From Oncomelania hupensis (Eukaryota > Mollusca > Gastropoda > Littorinimorpha > Pomatiopsidae): DNA of 64,000 bases. Shown one piece after another: positions 36,901-45,829 of the stretch; position 1 is the first letter of the stretch; the number at the start of each line of letters is the position of its first letter. The notes below the pieces were generated by a model. That model saw only the letters and a program-made list of their open reading frames with translations, was not told the origin of the DNA and searched no databases. The position numbers and the translations under genes are program-made. Location: the NCBI GenBank assembly GCA_036898135.1, contig CM072520.1:1463386-1527385 (forward strand), in the 5' to 3' direction.

Positions 36901-39900
36901 AACACTGATTCAAACTTTGCACATCGCACTCTCGGAGATATGAAACTCTATACTATGTACAACCTGACACAGCATAAACTTAGCGTGCGTCAAAACTTGT
37001 GCTGTCACATCAATCTTCCCATTCAATTTGTCCATGGCTCTATGTTCCCACAGTTCTTACTTCAAATAATAACTGACCTTAGAGAAGGCTCTGCTTTAAT
37101 TATGCTCCGTTTGTCCACAAAAGCATCGGCCAGAGACTTGGGTACTCTGAAGCCCAACTGTGCCATATCTATGGCTGGCTTGAACAACTCTTCCCAAGGG
37201 AGGCGACCGAAAGCCTGATGTGCAATCCAATAACCTCTTATCTCCCCTGGCACTGCAATGCTCAATGCACCTGGGTAAAAAAATAATTTTTATTTAAAAA
37301 AAATTTTCTGTTCACTTTTTAAAACAACAAAATTACAAAGGTATCTAGCTGATGGCATATTTATCAGGCAAAAAGTACTTTACATCATGTCATTTCTAGC
37401 ACAAAACAAACTTAAGATAAGATATGAATATTTATTCACCAAGTAAAAACGTTACAAGGATTTTGGTGTGGCATGACAACAATGAAATACATCCTTTCTT
37501 GCACAGTCACACATGCATTCATCGTGTCATACACTTCATTGGCATTCAACATGCATACAGCATTAAAGGATAGGTAAACAATGTTAAACATACATCAGTC
37601 ATATAAAGTTATGGAGTCACACACACCCTGCAAGTAAAACAAAATGCAGCAGTAAAACAATTTAACAGCATTAAATTAAATGATGAGAATGATTAAGAAT
37701 GTTAAGCTTCACATCCAAATCTACACACACCACAACACAACACACACACACGCACACACACACACACAGCATAGCATACTCCTATTGCACAAGGTACAAA
37801 TCAAGCAATGGATGTGAGTTTCCAGTTTATACAGATCATTCCATGGTTGGTGATGTACCGAGGACAGCATCTGGGAAGAAACTGTTTCTGAATCGAGAAG
37901 TTCTGGCTCTTAAAGCACGGAACCGACGGCCAGAGGGCAGAAGCTCGAAGAGACTGTTGGCAGGGTGCGATGGATCGCAGACTATCTTTCCCGTTTTCCG
38001 TTTCATTCACGTTGTGAATATGGAGCCGACAGATGGAAAGTCGCAACCAGCTATATTGGAGGCAGTCTTAACAATGTGCTCGAGCTGTTTCTTTTCTATC
38101 GCGGTTGTGCTGCCGTACCAGACAGTGATAGAGAAGCACAAAATGCTCTCTATCACCCCGCGATAGAACTGTGCCATAATTTTACTAGACATACCAAACT
38201 TTCGCAGCTGTCTCAGAAAGTGGAGACGCTGTTGGCACTTTTTCACAATAGACGTGGTGTTATTATTCCAACTCAGGTCGCTCGAGATGACGGAACTGAG
38301 AAATTTGAACAAATCGACCTGCTCAACGGTTTCCCCATTGATGACAAGGGGCAATACCAGGACCTTTATTCGGCGAAAGTCGATCACAACCTCCTTTGTC
38401 TTCGAGACGTTCAGTTCCAGGTCGTTGTCCGAGCACCAGCCAACCATTCTCCGAACCTCGTCCCGATACGCAGTCTCGTCCGTATCAGAGATCAGACCTT
38501 CAAGGGTAGTGTCATCGGAAAATTTCAACATTTTCACAAATGGGGTTGCAGATACACAGTCATTTGTGAACAGAGTAAAGAGTAGTGGAGAGAGAACGCA
38601 TCCTTGTGGAGCGCCAGTGTTCAGTGTTACAGAGGCAGAGAATGAGTTGTTGAGTCTGACGACCTGAGGACGGTCTAGAAGAAAGTCAAGAATCCAGTGA
38701 CAGATAGAGGGGTGAACATTGAGTTGAGAAAGTTTGTCAAAGCTTGTGAGGGATGATCGTGTTGAAAGCACTGGAGTAGTCAATAAACAAAACTCTGGCA
38801 TAGGTACGTGGGGTCTCCAAATGCTGCAAGATGAAGTGCAGGCCAAGAGCGACTGCATCACCAACTGACATGTTCGCTTGGTAGGCAAACTGGAGTGGGT
38901 CAAGCAAGTGACCCGTGGAGGCCTTCAGGTAGTGAAGGACAAGCTACTCCAAAACCTTCATGACAACAGATGTCAGCGCCACGGGGCGGTAGTCGTTCAG
39001 CTGGGTGACCTTGGATTTCTTAGGAACAGGGACAATCGCGGACGACGTGAAGCACCGCGGCACTGACATCTGCTGTAGGGAGATGATGAAGATGTCGGTG
39101 AAGACAGGAGCAAGCTGGTCAGCACAGGACCTCAAGGCAGCTGTAGACACGTGGTCGGGACCAGAAGCTTTCCTGGGATTCTGCCTCTGGAAGAGACGCT
39201 TCACCTCCGCCTCCTGAACGCTGAAGGGCGGCGTCACAGCCGCCGCGTCTTCAAGAAGCAGAGGACGGTAGCCAGGAGTGGGGTTCTTCTGGTCAAACCT
39301 GCTGTAAAACAGGTTTAATCTATCCGGGAGCTCCGGGTCTGGGTCGTCGTGGGTTGATGCCCTCTGCTTGTAGCCAGTGGCCCGCTGCAGGCCCTGCCAC
39401 ACCTCTCGTGTGTTGTTGGAGGAGAACTGGTCCTCGATCTTCTTCCTGTAGGTCACCTTCGCTCTGCTGATCTCACGGCCTAGCACAACCTTGGCTTTCC
39501 TGTACTGCTCCCGATTGCCGTTATTAAAGGCCTCGTTCTTACAGTCAAGTTTTACCTTGACCGAGCGGCTGAACCACGGCTAGCTGTTGCCAAAGATCCG
39601 GACGGTCATGGTAGGAACACAGGCCTCCTCAAAGAAGCCTATGTACGACGTCACTGCATCTGCGTATTCGTCCAGGCTACTGCTGGTCTCTAAAAAACAC
39701 TCCAGTCCTTCACCTCTAGACACCCTTGCAGCACCTCCGTCGACTCCCTGGTCCACATCCTGACCCTCTTGGTGACAGGCTTCACAGCCTTCAATCTCTG
39801 GTGATAGGTCAGAGTGAGCAGAACCATAGCATGGTCTGACTCCCCCAAGGGAGCCCTTGTAGTAGCGCGATAGGCAGACTTCAGCGTAGTGTAGCAGTGA

Positions 39901-42900
39901 TCAAGAGTGTTCTCTCCTCTAGTGGCGCAGTGCACATGCTGATAGTACCGAGGCAAAGTCTTATGCAGGTTCGTTTGGTTGAAGTCGCCGAGTATGATGA
40001 TAGAACTATCAGGAAAGGCAGACTCGGCAGCAACAACATGCCTAGACAGTTCACTGATCACAGCAGTAGCATTGGCGCCAGATGGTATATACACAGCGAT
40101 GAGAATGCAGGAGGAAAATTCATGAGGGGAGTAGAATGGTCTGCAGTTGATAGTAAGATGTTTGAGGAAGGGAGAGCACGACTGAGAGAATACTTTTGTG
40201 TCCGCGCACCATGTTTACCATGAAACAAACACCGCCGCCATCCTCCTTCTCTGACTGCACAGGCAAACGGTCCGCTCTGCATATCGTGAAACCAGGGGGA
40301 GTAACCACTGCGTCAGGCTTGTCTTGTTTCAGCCATGTCTCAGTCAAACACACAACAGAAGAGTCCCTAAATTCCCGATTAAAAGTAAGCAGATTAAAAA
40401 GTTCATCAGTCTTGTTGTTGAAGGATCGTACGTTGGCAAGAACGACCGCAGGGAGAGAAGGGCGGTGGGCGCGTCGACGAAAGCGAACCAAGACACCACC
40501 GCGGCTACCCTGTTTTCGTGTCGTGCGCATGTGCTCTGCTTCGCCGGTACGCCATTTTGAACTGTTCGACTCGGAGGCAACAAAATCCTCCGATGTGTAA
40601 AAATGTGGCATGTACTCACAGTTGGATGTGGCAAGAATGTTTATTAGGTCCTTACGGCTATATACAACAACACTTTCAATCCCTACACACAACACAGCAA
40701 CAATCAGCTGTCGCCATATGACCAATCATGAACAACACACTTGCGAGTGGCAAAGGGTTCATATGGCATATGTTGATTTTTAATATCATCCCTCTTCTGT
40801 AATGTAAGTATATGGCTGCATATAATATGCACATAAATGTTTATATTAGATGGTTAGTGGATGAGTGCTAATGAATTAAACAATACAACAGCTTGCATTT
40901 GTTCATATGTTCCAGAATACCCGTTTGTCTGTCTGTGCATAGGTGTGTGTATATGGGTGCGTGCGTGTGTGTATGTGTATGTGTGTTTGTAAGAATTCAT
41001 GTATGTGTGTGTTTATGGGAGCGATGCAATGACATTATGGTCAAGATCTTTCAATTAGTATTCCTAATATCATAAGTGGCCGACTCATAATATATTTTCT
41101 GTTTATGTATAACTTAATATTTGCTAATTTATTGCCTTTATTTTGAAAGTTGCATATGCATTAAAAATGTAAACATTAGTTTTTTTTAGAACATGTAGCA
41201 TTGTAGACAGGTAACATGTTTACAATCAATTCATTTTCAAATCTGTTCTGCAAATATGTTAATAAGTGCATGCATGTCTGACGGTATATTTTAGCATTTT
41301 GTGCACAATACCCCAAAATATTGGGGTTACACAGAGTTGGAGGGTCAGTAACAAAATGTGTCAGTTACAAAATGTTGAGGTTACACAGAGTTAGAGTTAC
41401 AGATTTTGCAGTTACACAGAGTAAGATTGCTAAGAGTTACATTTCAGCAAAAAGTCCAACTGACCTACGGCAGAAGCATTAGGATGGCCCTCAAACATGG
41501 TTTCATTGGCCAGGGCAGGAGCTGTCTCACGGGCATCCACTGCAACCGCTGTGCCTGTGGTTCTGTGGGAATAAACATAAGTCGTCATTATCCTTATCCT
41601 TGTCATCAGTATCATCCTTCATGCATCATCAGCGAGGGAGACTAATGACAGGACATCTCACTCCCTCCTTATGATTTAAAACGCTTCAGGAAAACCTGAA
41701 CATTTAGCATTGTGGATTGAATGGTATGATCAATCAGACTGCTGGAAAAACTGAGTTTAATTATTGTTGTTCACTCAAAATGTGTAGCCTGGTCAGATTG
41801 AGATACATTATTACGTATGAATAGCTTTGGAGATTAAACAAATTACAAAATCATAAGGAAAGAGCAGAGACAGCAGTCATAGACCTATCCTATCCTATCC
41901 CGTAACTCAAAGGTCATTGGGGCACCACAGATGATTGTTTAACCAGCGTAATCCATCTTTCTCTGTCCTCAGCAACCCTCGTGGTTTTGCTCAGTGTCAA
42001 GCCAGTCCATTCTCGAATGTTGTCCTCCCACCTCTTTTTCTGTCTCCCTCTTCTTCTGCCTCCTTGCACCATGCCTTGCAGGATGGTCTTTGCAAAGTCT
42101 AATGATCTGGTGGCGTGGCCATGCCATCGGAGTTTCCATTTCTTCACCACTGTGAGCATGCCATCGTGTTTTCCAAAGGCTTGTGTGATGGTCTGTCGGA
42201 CTTCGTCGTTGGTGATGTGCTGGGTATAGGAAATGCCCAGAAGTCTTCTGTAGCACCTCATCTCCATGCTTTGTATTCTTCGTTGGATATCTGCTGTGAG
42301 GGTCCATGTGTCGCAAGCATATAGGAAGATGGAGATGACAAGGGAGCGCAGCAGCCTTATCTTGGAATGTAGAATGATGGTCCTGTCTTTCCAAATGGGC
42401 TTCAACCTTGTCAGGGCAGCAGTTTGTGCGATCCTGGAGAAAACTTCCTGTCTGATACAATGGCTCCTAAATATTTACTGTGTTGAGGGATTGGCCTTGG
42501 ACTTTGATGTCCATGTTGATGCATTTGGTATTGTTGGTCATCATGTTGGTCTTCTCTGCACTTATTTCCATTCCATAAGCTCTGGAGGTGGTGTCAAGCC
42601 TCTGTACAAGCTGTTCTTGTTCCTCTCCAGCCAATCCATCCATGTCATCCGCAAAACGGAGGTTGGAGATTGCTCCTTAGACAGGCTAGACAAATTATCA
42701 GGTGTTGTCTGGAGTTCACAGCAGCACACAAGAGGAAATTTTGAAAGGCAGAATGTCTCAGGCTTTGGAGAAACTGTGGAAATACATGAGCCAAGTTTAC
42801 TGTGTCTCACCAGCCACCCTACCACTGAAGATGTTCTTACAGTAGAAACAGCTGTCTAACAAATACAACTGAGACATAATGTCAAAACTATATTGCACAG

Positions 42901-43228
42901 TGGTAAAAGAGTAGCACAGTGAAAGTTATGGTTTTCAATGGTGGTGTAGTGCAGCAGTAAATCTTCATCTTTACATTCTATGGGGAGACAATTAAACCCC
43001 AGTTGTTCTTCCTTCACACTTAAAACAAAATGGAGTTAAAAGTAATGAGTGAGTGTAAGCCATACTTGTTGTAGATGGTCATGAAGAAGCCTCCCCCTAT
43101 GCCCATGGACTGAGCATCAGCAAGACCCATACACAGCAAGCTGGCGATGGCAGCGTCCACAGCATTGCCTCCTGATTGCAGTATGCGTCTGAACACAGCA
43201 CCATTTTCTTTAAAAACTTGCCTGTTTT

Positions 43229-43282
<54 letters not shown>

Positions 43283-43561
43283 AAGAGAGAGAGAAAGAGA
43301 GACAGAGTGAGAGAGAGAGTGAGAGATAAAGAGAGAGAAAGTGAGAGTAGCAACAGTTAATATCTGGCAACAGCGACTGCCGGCTTGAAACACTCAGTTG
43401 ATAGTGAACATGAAGAGATAGTGGATTATATTGAAGTCAATCTTTACATCAACTATCAAGGCATCTAGTGCCTAAAACCTTGGGCAGCTCTTTGGACTAG
43501 CCAGTGCCCTGCATAGCCACACATACTTTACTGTAACAAAGACCCAGTTAACCCGCTTGAA

Positions 43562-43611
<50 letters not shown>

Positions 43612-44968
43612 AGGATGCTATCACGCACTGTTCTTCAATAGAACTCAAAGCGCGGTGATCTGAAAAGATGGCTATTACAGAAGCCGGAACAGAAATTCAA
43701 TTTTAATTTGAGAAAATTTAGATTGACTGCAGCCAATATCTTTATTGAAGGGGAGAGAAAACTGGAGTACCCGGAGAAAACCCTTGGTGTCCTGAAAAGT
43801 ATCGTACATAAGCCATATAAGTTTGTCCCAAGCGGGGTTCGAACCTCTGCCTTTGACATAGCAGACCAGCTCTCTGTCCACTGAGCTACAGAACACCCCA
43901 ATTGATAATATCATGCAGCAAATGTCTGCATGATATTGTGTAATGACAAGTGACACCCCAATTGATAACATTGTGCAGCAAATGTCTGTATGACATTGTG
44001 TAATGACAAGTGACATCCAAGTTATACTATTGTGCAGCAAATGTCTGCAAGACATTGTGTTATGACAAGTGACACCCCAATTGATAATGTTGTGCAGCAA
44101 ATGTCTGCATGACATTGTGTAATGACAAGTGACACCCCAATTGATAATTTTGTGCAGCAAATGTCTGCATGATATTATGTAATGACAAGTGACGCCCCAA
44201 TTGATTACACTGTGCAGCAAATGTCTGCATGACATCGTGTAATGACAAGTGATGCCACAATTGATAATATTGAGCAGCAAATGTCTGCATGATATTGTGC
44301 AATGACATATGACACCCCAATTGATAATATTGTGCAGCAAATGTCTGCATGACATTGTGTAATGACAAGTGACACCCCAATTGATAATGTTGCGCAGCAA
44401 ATGTCTGCATGATATTGTGTAATGACAAGTGATGCCTCAATGTATAATGTTGTGCAGCAAATGTCTGCATGACAATGTGTAATGACAAGTGACGCCCCAA
44501 TTGATAACATTGTGCAGCAAATGTCTGCATGACATTGTGTAATGACAAGTGACACCCCAATTGATAATATTGTGCAGGAAATGGCAGCATGATATTGTGT
44601 AATAACAAATGACACCCCAATTGATAACATTGTGCAGCAAATGTCTGCATGATATTGTGTAATAACATGTGACTCCCCTATTGATAACATTGTGCAGCAA
44701 ATGTAGGCATGATATTGTGTAATAACAAGTAACTCCCCAATTGATAATATTGTGCAGCAAATGTCTGCATGATATTGTGTAAATACAAGTGACTTACCGT
44801 CCGATGGTGGAGCACTGAGCGACGTCGGAGGCCACAGCAGCATGGAGATATTGGTGCGAGGCTGCTGCGACACGATCACTTTTGGCAGCCTGGCTGATGA
44901 AGAAGAGGCCTAGGATGAGACCGGAGAATGTCACCAGCATCACGACCAGCAACAGGCAGATACGCACT
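25675..44968 (-). CDS. GGT: Gamma-glutamyltransferase, nine exons (first exon missing)
   Basis: Minus-strand exons, 5' to 3': 44968-44798, 43221-43066, 41562-41465, 37270-37078, 32697-32534, 29817-29668, 28295-28159, 27320-27133 and 26176-25675. All borders are GT-AG, all phases agree, and 1759 nt encode about 585 residues ending in TAG. The first listed exon starts at an acceptor, so the Met exon lies upstream and was not found. Order of features: one N-terminal membrane segment ([20 protein letters not shown]), [29 protein letters not shown] and MGIGGGF, DARETAP (gamma-glutamyl-binding Arg), VPGEIRGYW, the catalytic block [20 protein letters not shown] with its nucleophile Thr at 27198-27200, [17 protein letters not shown] and GAAGG. 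The enzyme should be a type II membrane ectoenzyme that self-cleaves before that Thr and transfers or hydrolyses the gamma-glutamyl group of glutathione. Which vertebrate paralogue it corresponds to is not decided. Confidence 0.93.
26363..26660 (+). repeat. Four tandem copies of a family R 3' end
   Basis: Units of about 74 bp: GGAGGTCCTGATTGGGCTCT, TTGCAGTCCGCTGGACCCTG, then AATGACTAACTAACTAAC. Each is the last 50 bp or so of the divergent family R plus its tail. A C-run follows at about 26668-26687. Confidence 0.85.
26808..26995 (+). repeat. 23-bp minisatellite
   Basis: Eight near-perfect units of CACTTCTATGTACAGCACTA plus CAT, in the intron between the last two gamma-glutamyltransferase exons. 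Confidence 0.93.
27325..28155. other. Intron sequence with SINE remnant
   Basis: Between two gamma-glutamyltransferase exons. About 27400-27520 resembles 58270-58370 (the AGTATAAAC..GAGGTTTAG type and TACCTTCCATAGCACAG), so it is part of SINE family B. 27970-28075 is an imperfect ATT/ATC microsatellite. Confidence 0.5.
28371..28982 (+). mobile_element. Solo LTR of an LTR retrotransposon
   Basis: 612 bp starting TGTTATG and ending AGTGTAACA, with a 5-bp target duplication CATTC at 28366-28370 and 28983-28987. Inside are a TATA-like TTATATAAGTAACGC (about 28709) and AATAAA (about 28838) in the order expected of an LTR in plus orientation. No internal region remains. It sits about 75 bp upstream of a gamma-glutamyltransferase exon acceptor, antisense to that gene. 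A 5-bp duplication suits Ty3/gypsy or BEL families. Confidence 0.85.
29185..29430 (+). repeat. About 19-bp minisatellite
   Basis: Imperfect units of CACACAGTCAGGTTCTA repeated about 12 times. Confidence 0.85.
29912..30150 (-). mobile_element. Short RTE-like LINE copy with 5' inversion
   Basis: Flanked by the 9-bp direct repeat AAATAATGT (29903-29911 and 30151-30159). Bases 29925-30042 are the extreme 3' end of the RTE-like element in minus orientation. Bases 30043-30148 are an internal reverse transcriptase segment (matching about 5544-5646 of the full copy) in plus orientation. The layout is that of a twin-primed insertion with internal deletion. Confidence 0.85.
30565..30978 (+). mobile_element. 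L2/CR1-like LINE 3' end
   Basis: Matches, inverted, the 3' UTR of the LINE at 7222-9175 (ATAGTTGTAAATAG, GTTCCGTCTTTTGGTGTATC, CGCTATATAAAAATCCG) and ends in about 15 ATT triplets. Confidence 0.85.
30985..31150 (-). mobile_element. Degenerate tRNA-derived SINE (family A)
   Basis: TTTAGATTGACTGCATTCAAT and GGAATTGAACCTGTAACCCT correspond to the same positions of the copy at 43690-43905, with many changes. Confidence 0.5.
31155..31930. repeat. Dispersed repeat rich in TGACCTTGACC, copy 2
   Basis: Homologous along its length to 1940-2690. Here it continues into CAGACAGACAGACGGATGGAC (about 31960-31980) and a further 100 bp not shared with copy 1. Confidence 0.75.
32196..32533 (-). repeat. Tandem partial duplications of a GGT exon end with its donor
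   Basis: Five extra copies, spaced 45-48 bp, of the last about 33 bp of the gamma-glutamyltransferase exon 32534-32697 plus its GGTA donor and first intron bases. A sixth, degenerate copy covering more of the exon (TAAGACTGCCATTGTAGAAG) lies at about 32196-32270. Read through from the real exon, the first extra copy brings an in-frame TAG. Confidence 0.9.
32890..33945. repeat. 29-bp minisatellite, about 36 copies
   Basis: Units of TGATTGCCTGCCCCTATGTG then TCCCCTTTG, with two common variants (GCC/ACC and TTTGT/TTAGT) mixed along the array. It lies in the gamma-glutamyltransferase intron next to the exon-duplication array. Confidence 0.95.
34000..34300. repeat. About 60-bp minisatellite
   Basis: About five units of GTTTTGATGTTCTCATAGCT, CCATGTTCCCATGGCTCTAA. 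Confidence 0.85.
34301..35308. other. Intron sequence, nothing recognised
   Basis: No exon of the gamma-glutamyltransferase gene and no known repeat were identified. Bases 34900-35090 are GTAGAA-rich and imperfectly repetitive. Confidence 0.4.
35320..36024 (-). mobile_element. Family R retroposon, full-length copy 2
   Basis: 705 bp flanked by the 11-bp direct repeat AATCTTGATTC (35309-35319 and 36025-36035). The flank is not otherwise repetitive, so this is good evidence of a target duplication. The (GATT)n tail is at the low-coordinate side and ACCCCTTGGGGTCATGAGCA is the minus-strand start. Confidence 0.88.
36036..37077. other. Intron sequence, nothing recognised
   Basis: TCACCCCTCT-type short repeats at about 36070-36190; otherwise no supported feature up to the gamma-glutamyltransferase exon at 37078. 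Confidence 0.4.
37271..37769. other. Intron sequence with short CA repeat
   Basis: No coding signal. A CA microsatellite lies at about 37740-37768. Confidence 0.4.
37770..40735 (-). mobile_element. Rex1/Babar-like (CR1-group) LINE, decayed
   Basis: Frames in order on the minus strand: 40725-40120 and 40094-39690 (endonuclease: [46 protein letters not shown]), 39486-38944 ([40 protein letters not shown]) and 38903-38007 (motif [21 protein letters not shown], motif [19 protein letters not shown]). Shifts separate them, so the copy is inactive. It sits in an intron of the gamma-glutamyltransferase gene in sense orientation. Clade naming is from recalled motif style, not a tree. Confidence 0.82.
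40736..41460. other. Intron sequence, nothing recognised
   Basis: TG-rich stretch at about 40935-41015 and a short GTTACACAGAGTTA repeat at about 41325-41425 just downstream of an exon donor. Confidence 0.4.
41885..42680 (-). mobile_element. RTE-like LINE, 3' fragment
   Basis: Reads on the minus strand from the FADD region to the ATAGG tail of the element at 3187-6542 ([39 protein letters not shown]). A short deletion lies near 42440. It interrupts the gamma-glutamyltransferase intron between 41562 and 43066. Confidence 0.88.
43232..43345. repeat. (GA)n microsatellite forming a polypyrimidine tract
   Basis: On the minus strand this is a long CT tract ending about 10 bases before the acceptor (AG at 43222-43223) of the second gamma-glutamyltransferase exon. 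Confidence 0.9.
43565..43612 (+). repeat. (AAT)n microsatellite
   Basis: About 16 AAT triplets. Confidence 0.9.
43690..43905 (-). mobile_element. tRNA-derived SINE (family A)
   Basis: The minus-strand head has the A-box-like GTAGCTCAGTGGACAGAG and the B-box GGTTCGAACCC. The body GGGACAAACTTA, GTTTTCTCCGGGTACTCCAG is shared with 62250-62420. Confidence 0.75.
43905..44797. repeat. 60-bp minisatellite abutting a GGT donor
   Basis: Fifteen units of almost exactly 60 bp with core GTGCAGCAAATGTCTGCATG and TGTGTAATGACAAGTGAC. The unit next to the gamma-glutamyltransferase exon at 44798 blends into its donor (minus strand GGTAAGTCACTTG against GGGTGTCACTTG in other units). Because 60 is a multiple of three, long open frames occur in several minus-strand frames; these are not genes. 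Confidence 0.93.
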
Positions 44969-44992
44969 CTGTAGCACCAATCACATCACTCC

Positions 44993-44999
<7 letters not shown>

Positions 45000-45059
<60 letters not shown>
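45000..45059 (+). repeat. (AAT)n microsatellite
   Basis: About 20 AAT triplets. Confidence 0.95.
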
Positions 45060-45060
<1 letters not shown>

Positions 45061-45119
45061 GATTCAATGAATAATTGTCATAAAGCCCCAAGGCCTCCTA
45101 ACAAGTTGCTGCTGCTTTA

Positions 45120-45762
45120 GGCTGCTGGGCCATAGAACCTCACGCCTCACGCCTCACGCCTCAAGTGTCATGCTCTGGGCCATAGGACTTCATGCCACAC
45201 GCTACACGCTTCACGTTTTATGCGTAAGTTTTGTGTTTCCTCAACTGATCACACACAATATTTGTGGTCTGTGACTTTTTGAGAAGATGAGATTAGATCT
45301 AGAAAATTGGATACATGTGTACAAGCCCTGAGATAAGTCTGCCACCTTTTCGTTGACTGTGCTATGAATTACAGTAAATAAATAAATAAATCGTATAAAA
45401 GTTACCTTTGGGTGTATTCACAAGTTTTTTCAACTCCCCCCAAACTTGTGCTCTCTGGTCTTTATCTTTGTAATCCGGAACATGTGGGTCCCAGAGAATA
45501 GGCCTTGCCCGGACCAACTCGATTAAATTTACTCTAAAGTCATCCATTTAGATCTAATTTCTCGTGTCTGACCACTTTGGTAAGCTAGAACGTGACTACA
45601 CGCATCGAAAAAAGTGGGCATGCTCACTTTTCTCTCCACACGTGTAGCGTGAGGCGTGACGCATGTGGCGTGTGTGACGTTGTATGGCCCACGCCAAGAG
45701 ATACCATGCCTGTTCATTTTTATCTTCACGCGTGAGGCGTGAGGTTCTATGGCCCAGCAGCC
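45120..45762 (-). mobile_element. PIF/Harbinger-type DNA transposon (non-autonomous)
   Basis: The 643-bp element has perfect inverted ends of at least 33 bp beginning GGCTGCTGGGCCATAGAACC and is flanked by TTA on both sides (45117-45119 and 45763-45765). A 3-bp TTA/TAA duplication is characteristic of PIF/Harbinger. Subterminal GCGTGAGGCGTGA-type repeats occur near both ends. It holds one exon of a MADF protein and no transposase. Confidence 0.85.
45406..45547 (-). CDS. MADF-domain exon inside the Harbinger-type element
   Basis: A Met start and 47 codons (MDDFRVNLIELVRARPILWD, then DPHVPDYKDKDQRAQVWGEL partly overlapping) match the N-terminal half of a MADF/Myb-SANT-like DNA-binding domain. 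The exon ends at an AAAG-GTAAC donor. PIF/Harbinger elements normally carry a MADF-type second protein that helps the transposase bind its ends, so this is most likely its 5' exon. The rest of the gene is missing. Splicing to the gamma-glutamyltransferase exon at 44968 would be out of phase, so it is not that gene's first exon. Confidence 0.7.
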
Positions 45763-45829
45763 TTAAAAACAAGAAAGAAAAATAAGAGAGAGTTTCTTTG
45801 CGGGGCTCACGTTGGTTTCCACACCCTCA

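Noticed and set aside
44060..44760. Long 20-residue-repeat proteins on the minus strand
   Set aside because: Open only because the minisatellite unit is 60 bp; several frames are open at once.
45406..45547. MADF exon as the first exon of the GGT gene
   Set aside because: It ends in phase 1, whereas the exon starting at 44968 needs two bases from the previous exon; it lies inside a transposon.
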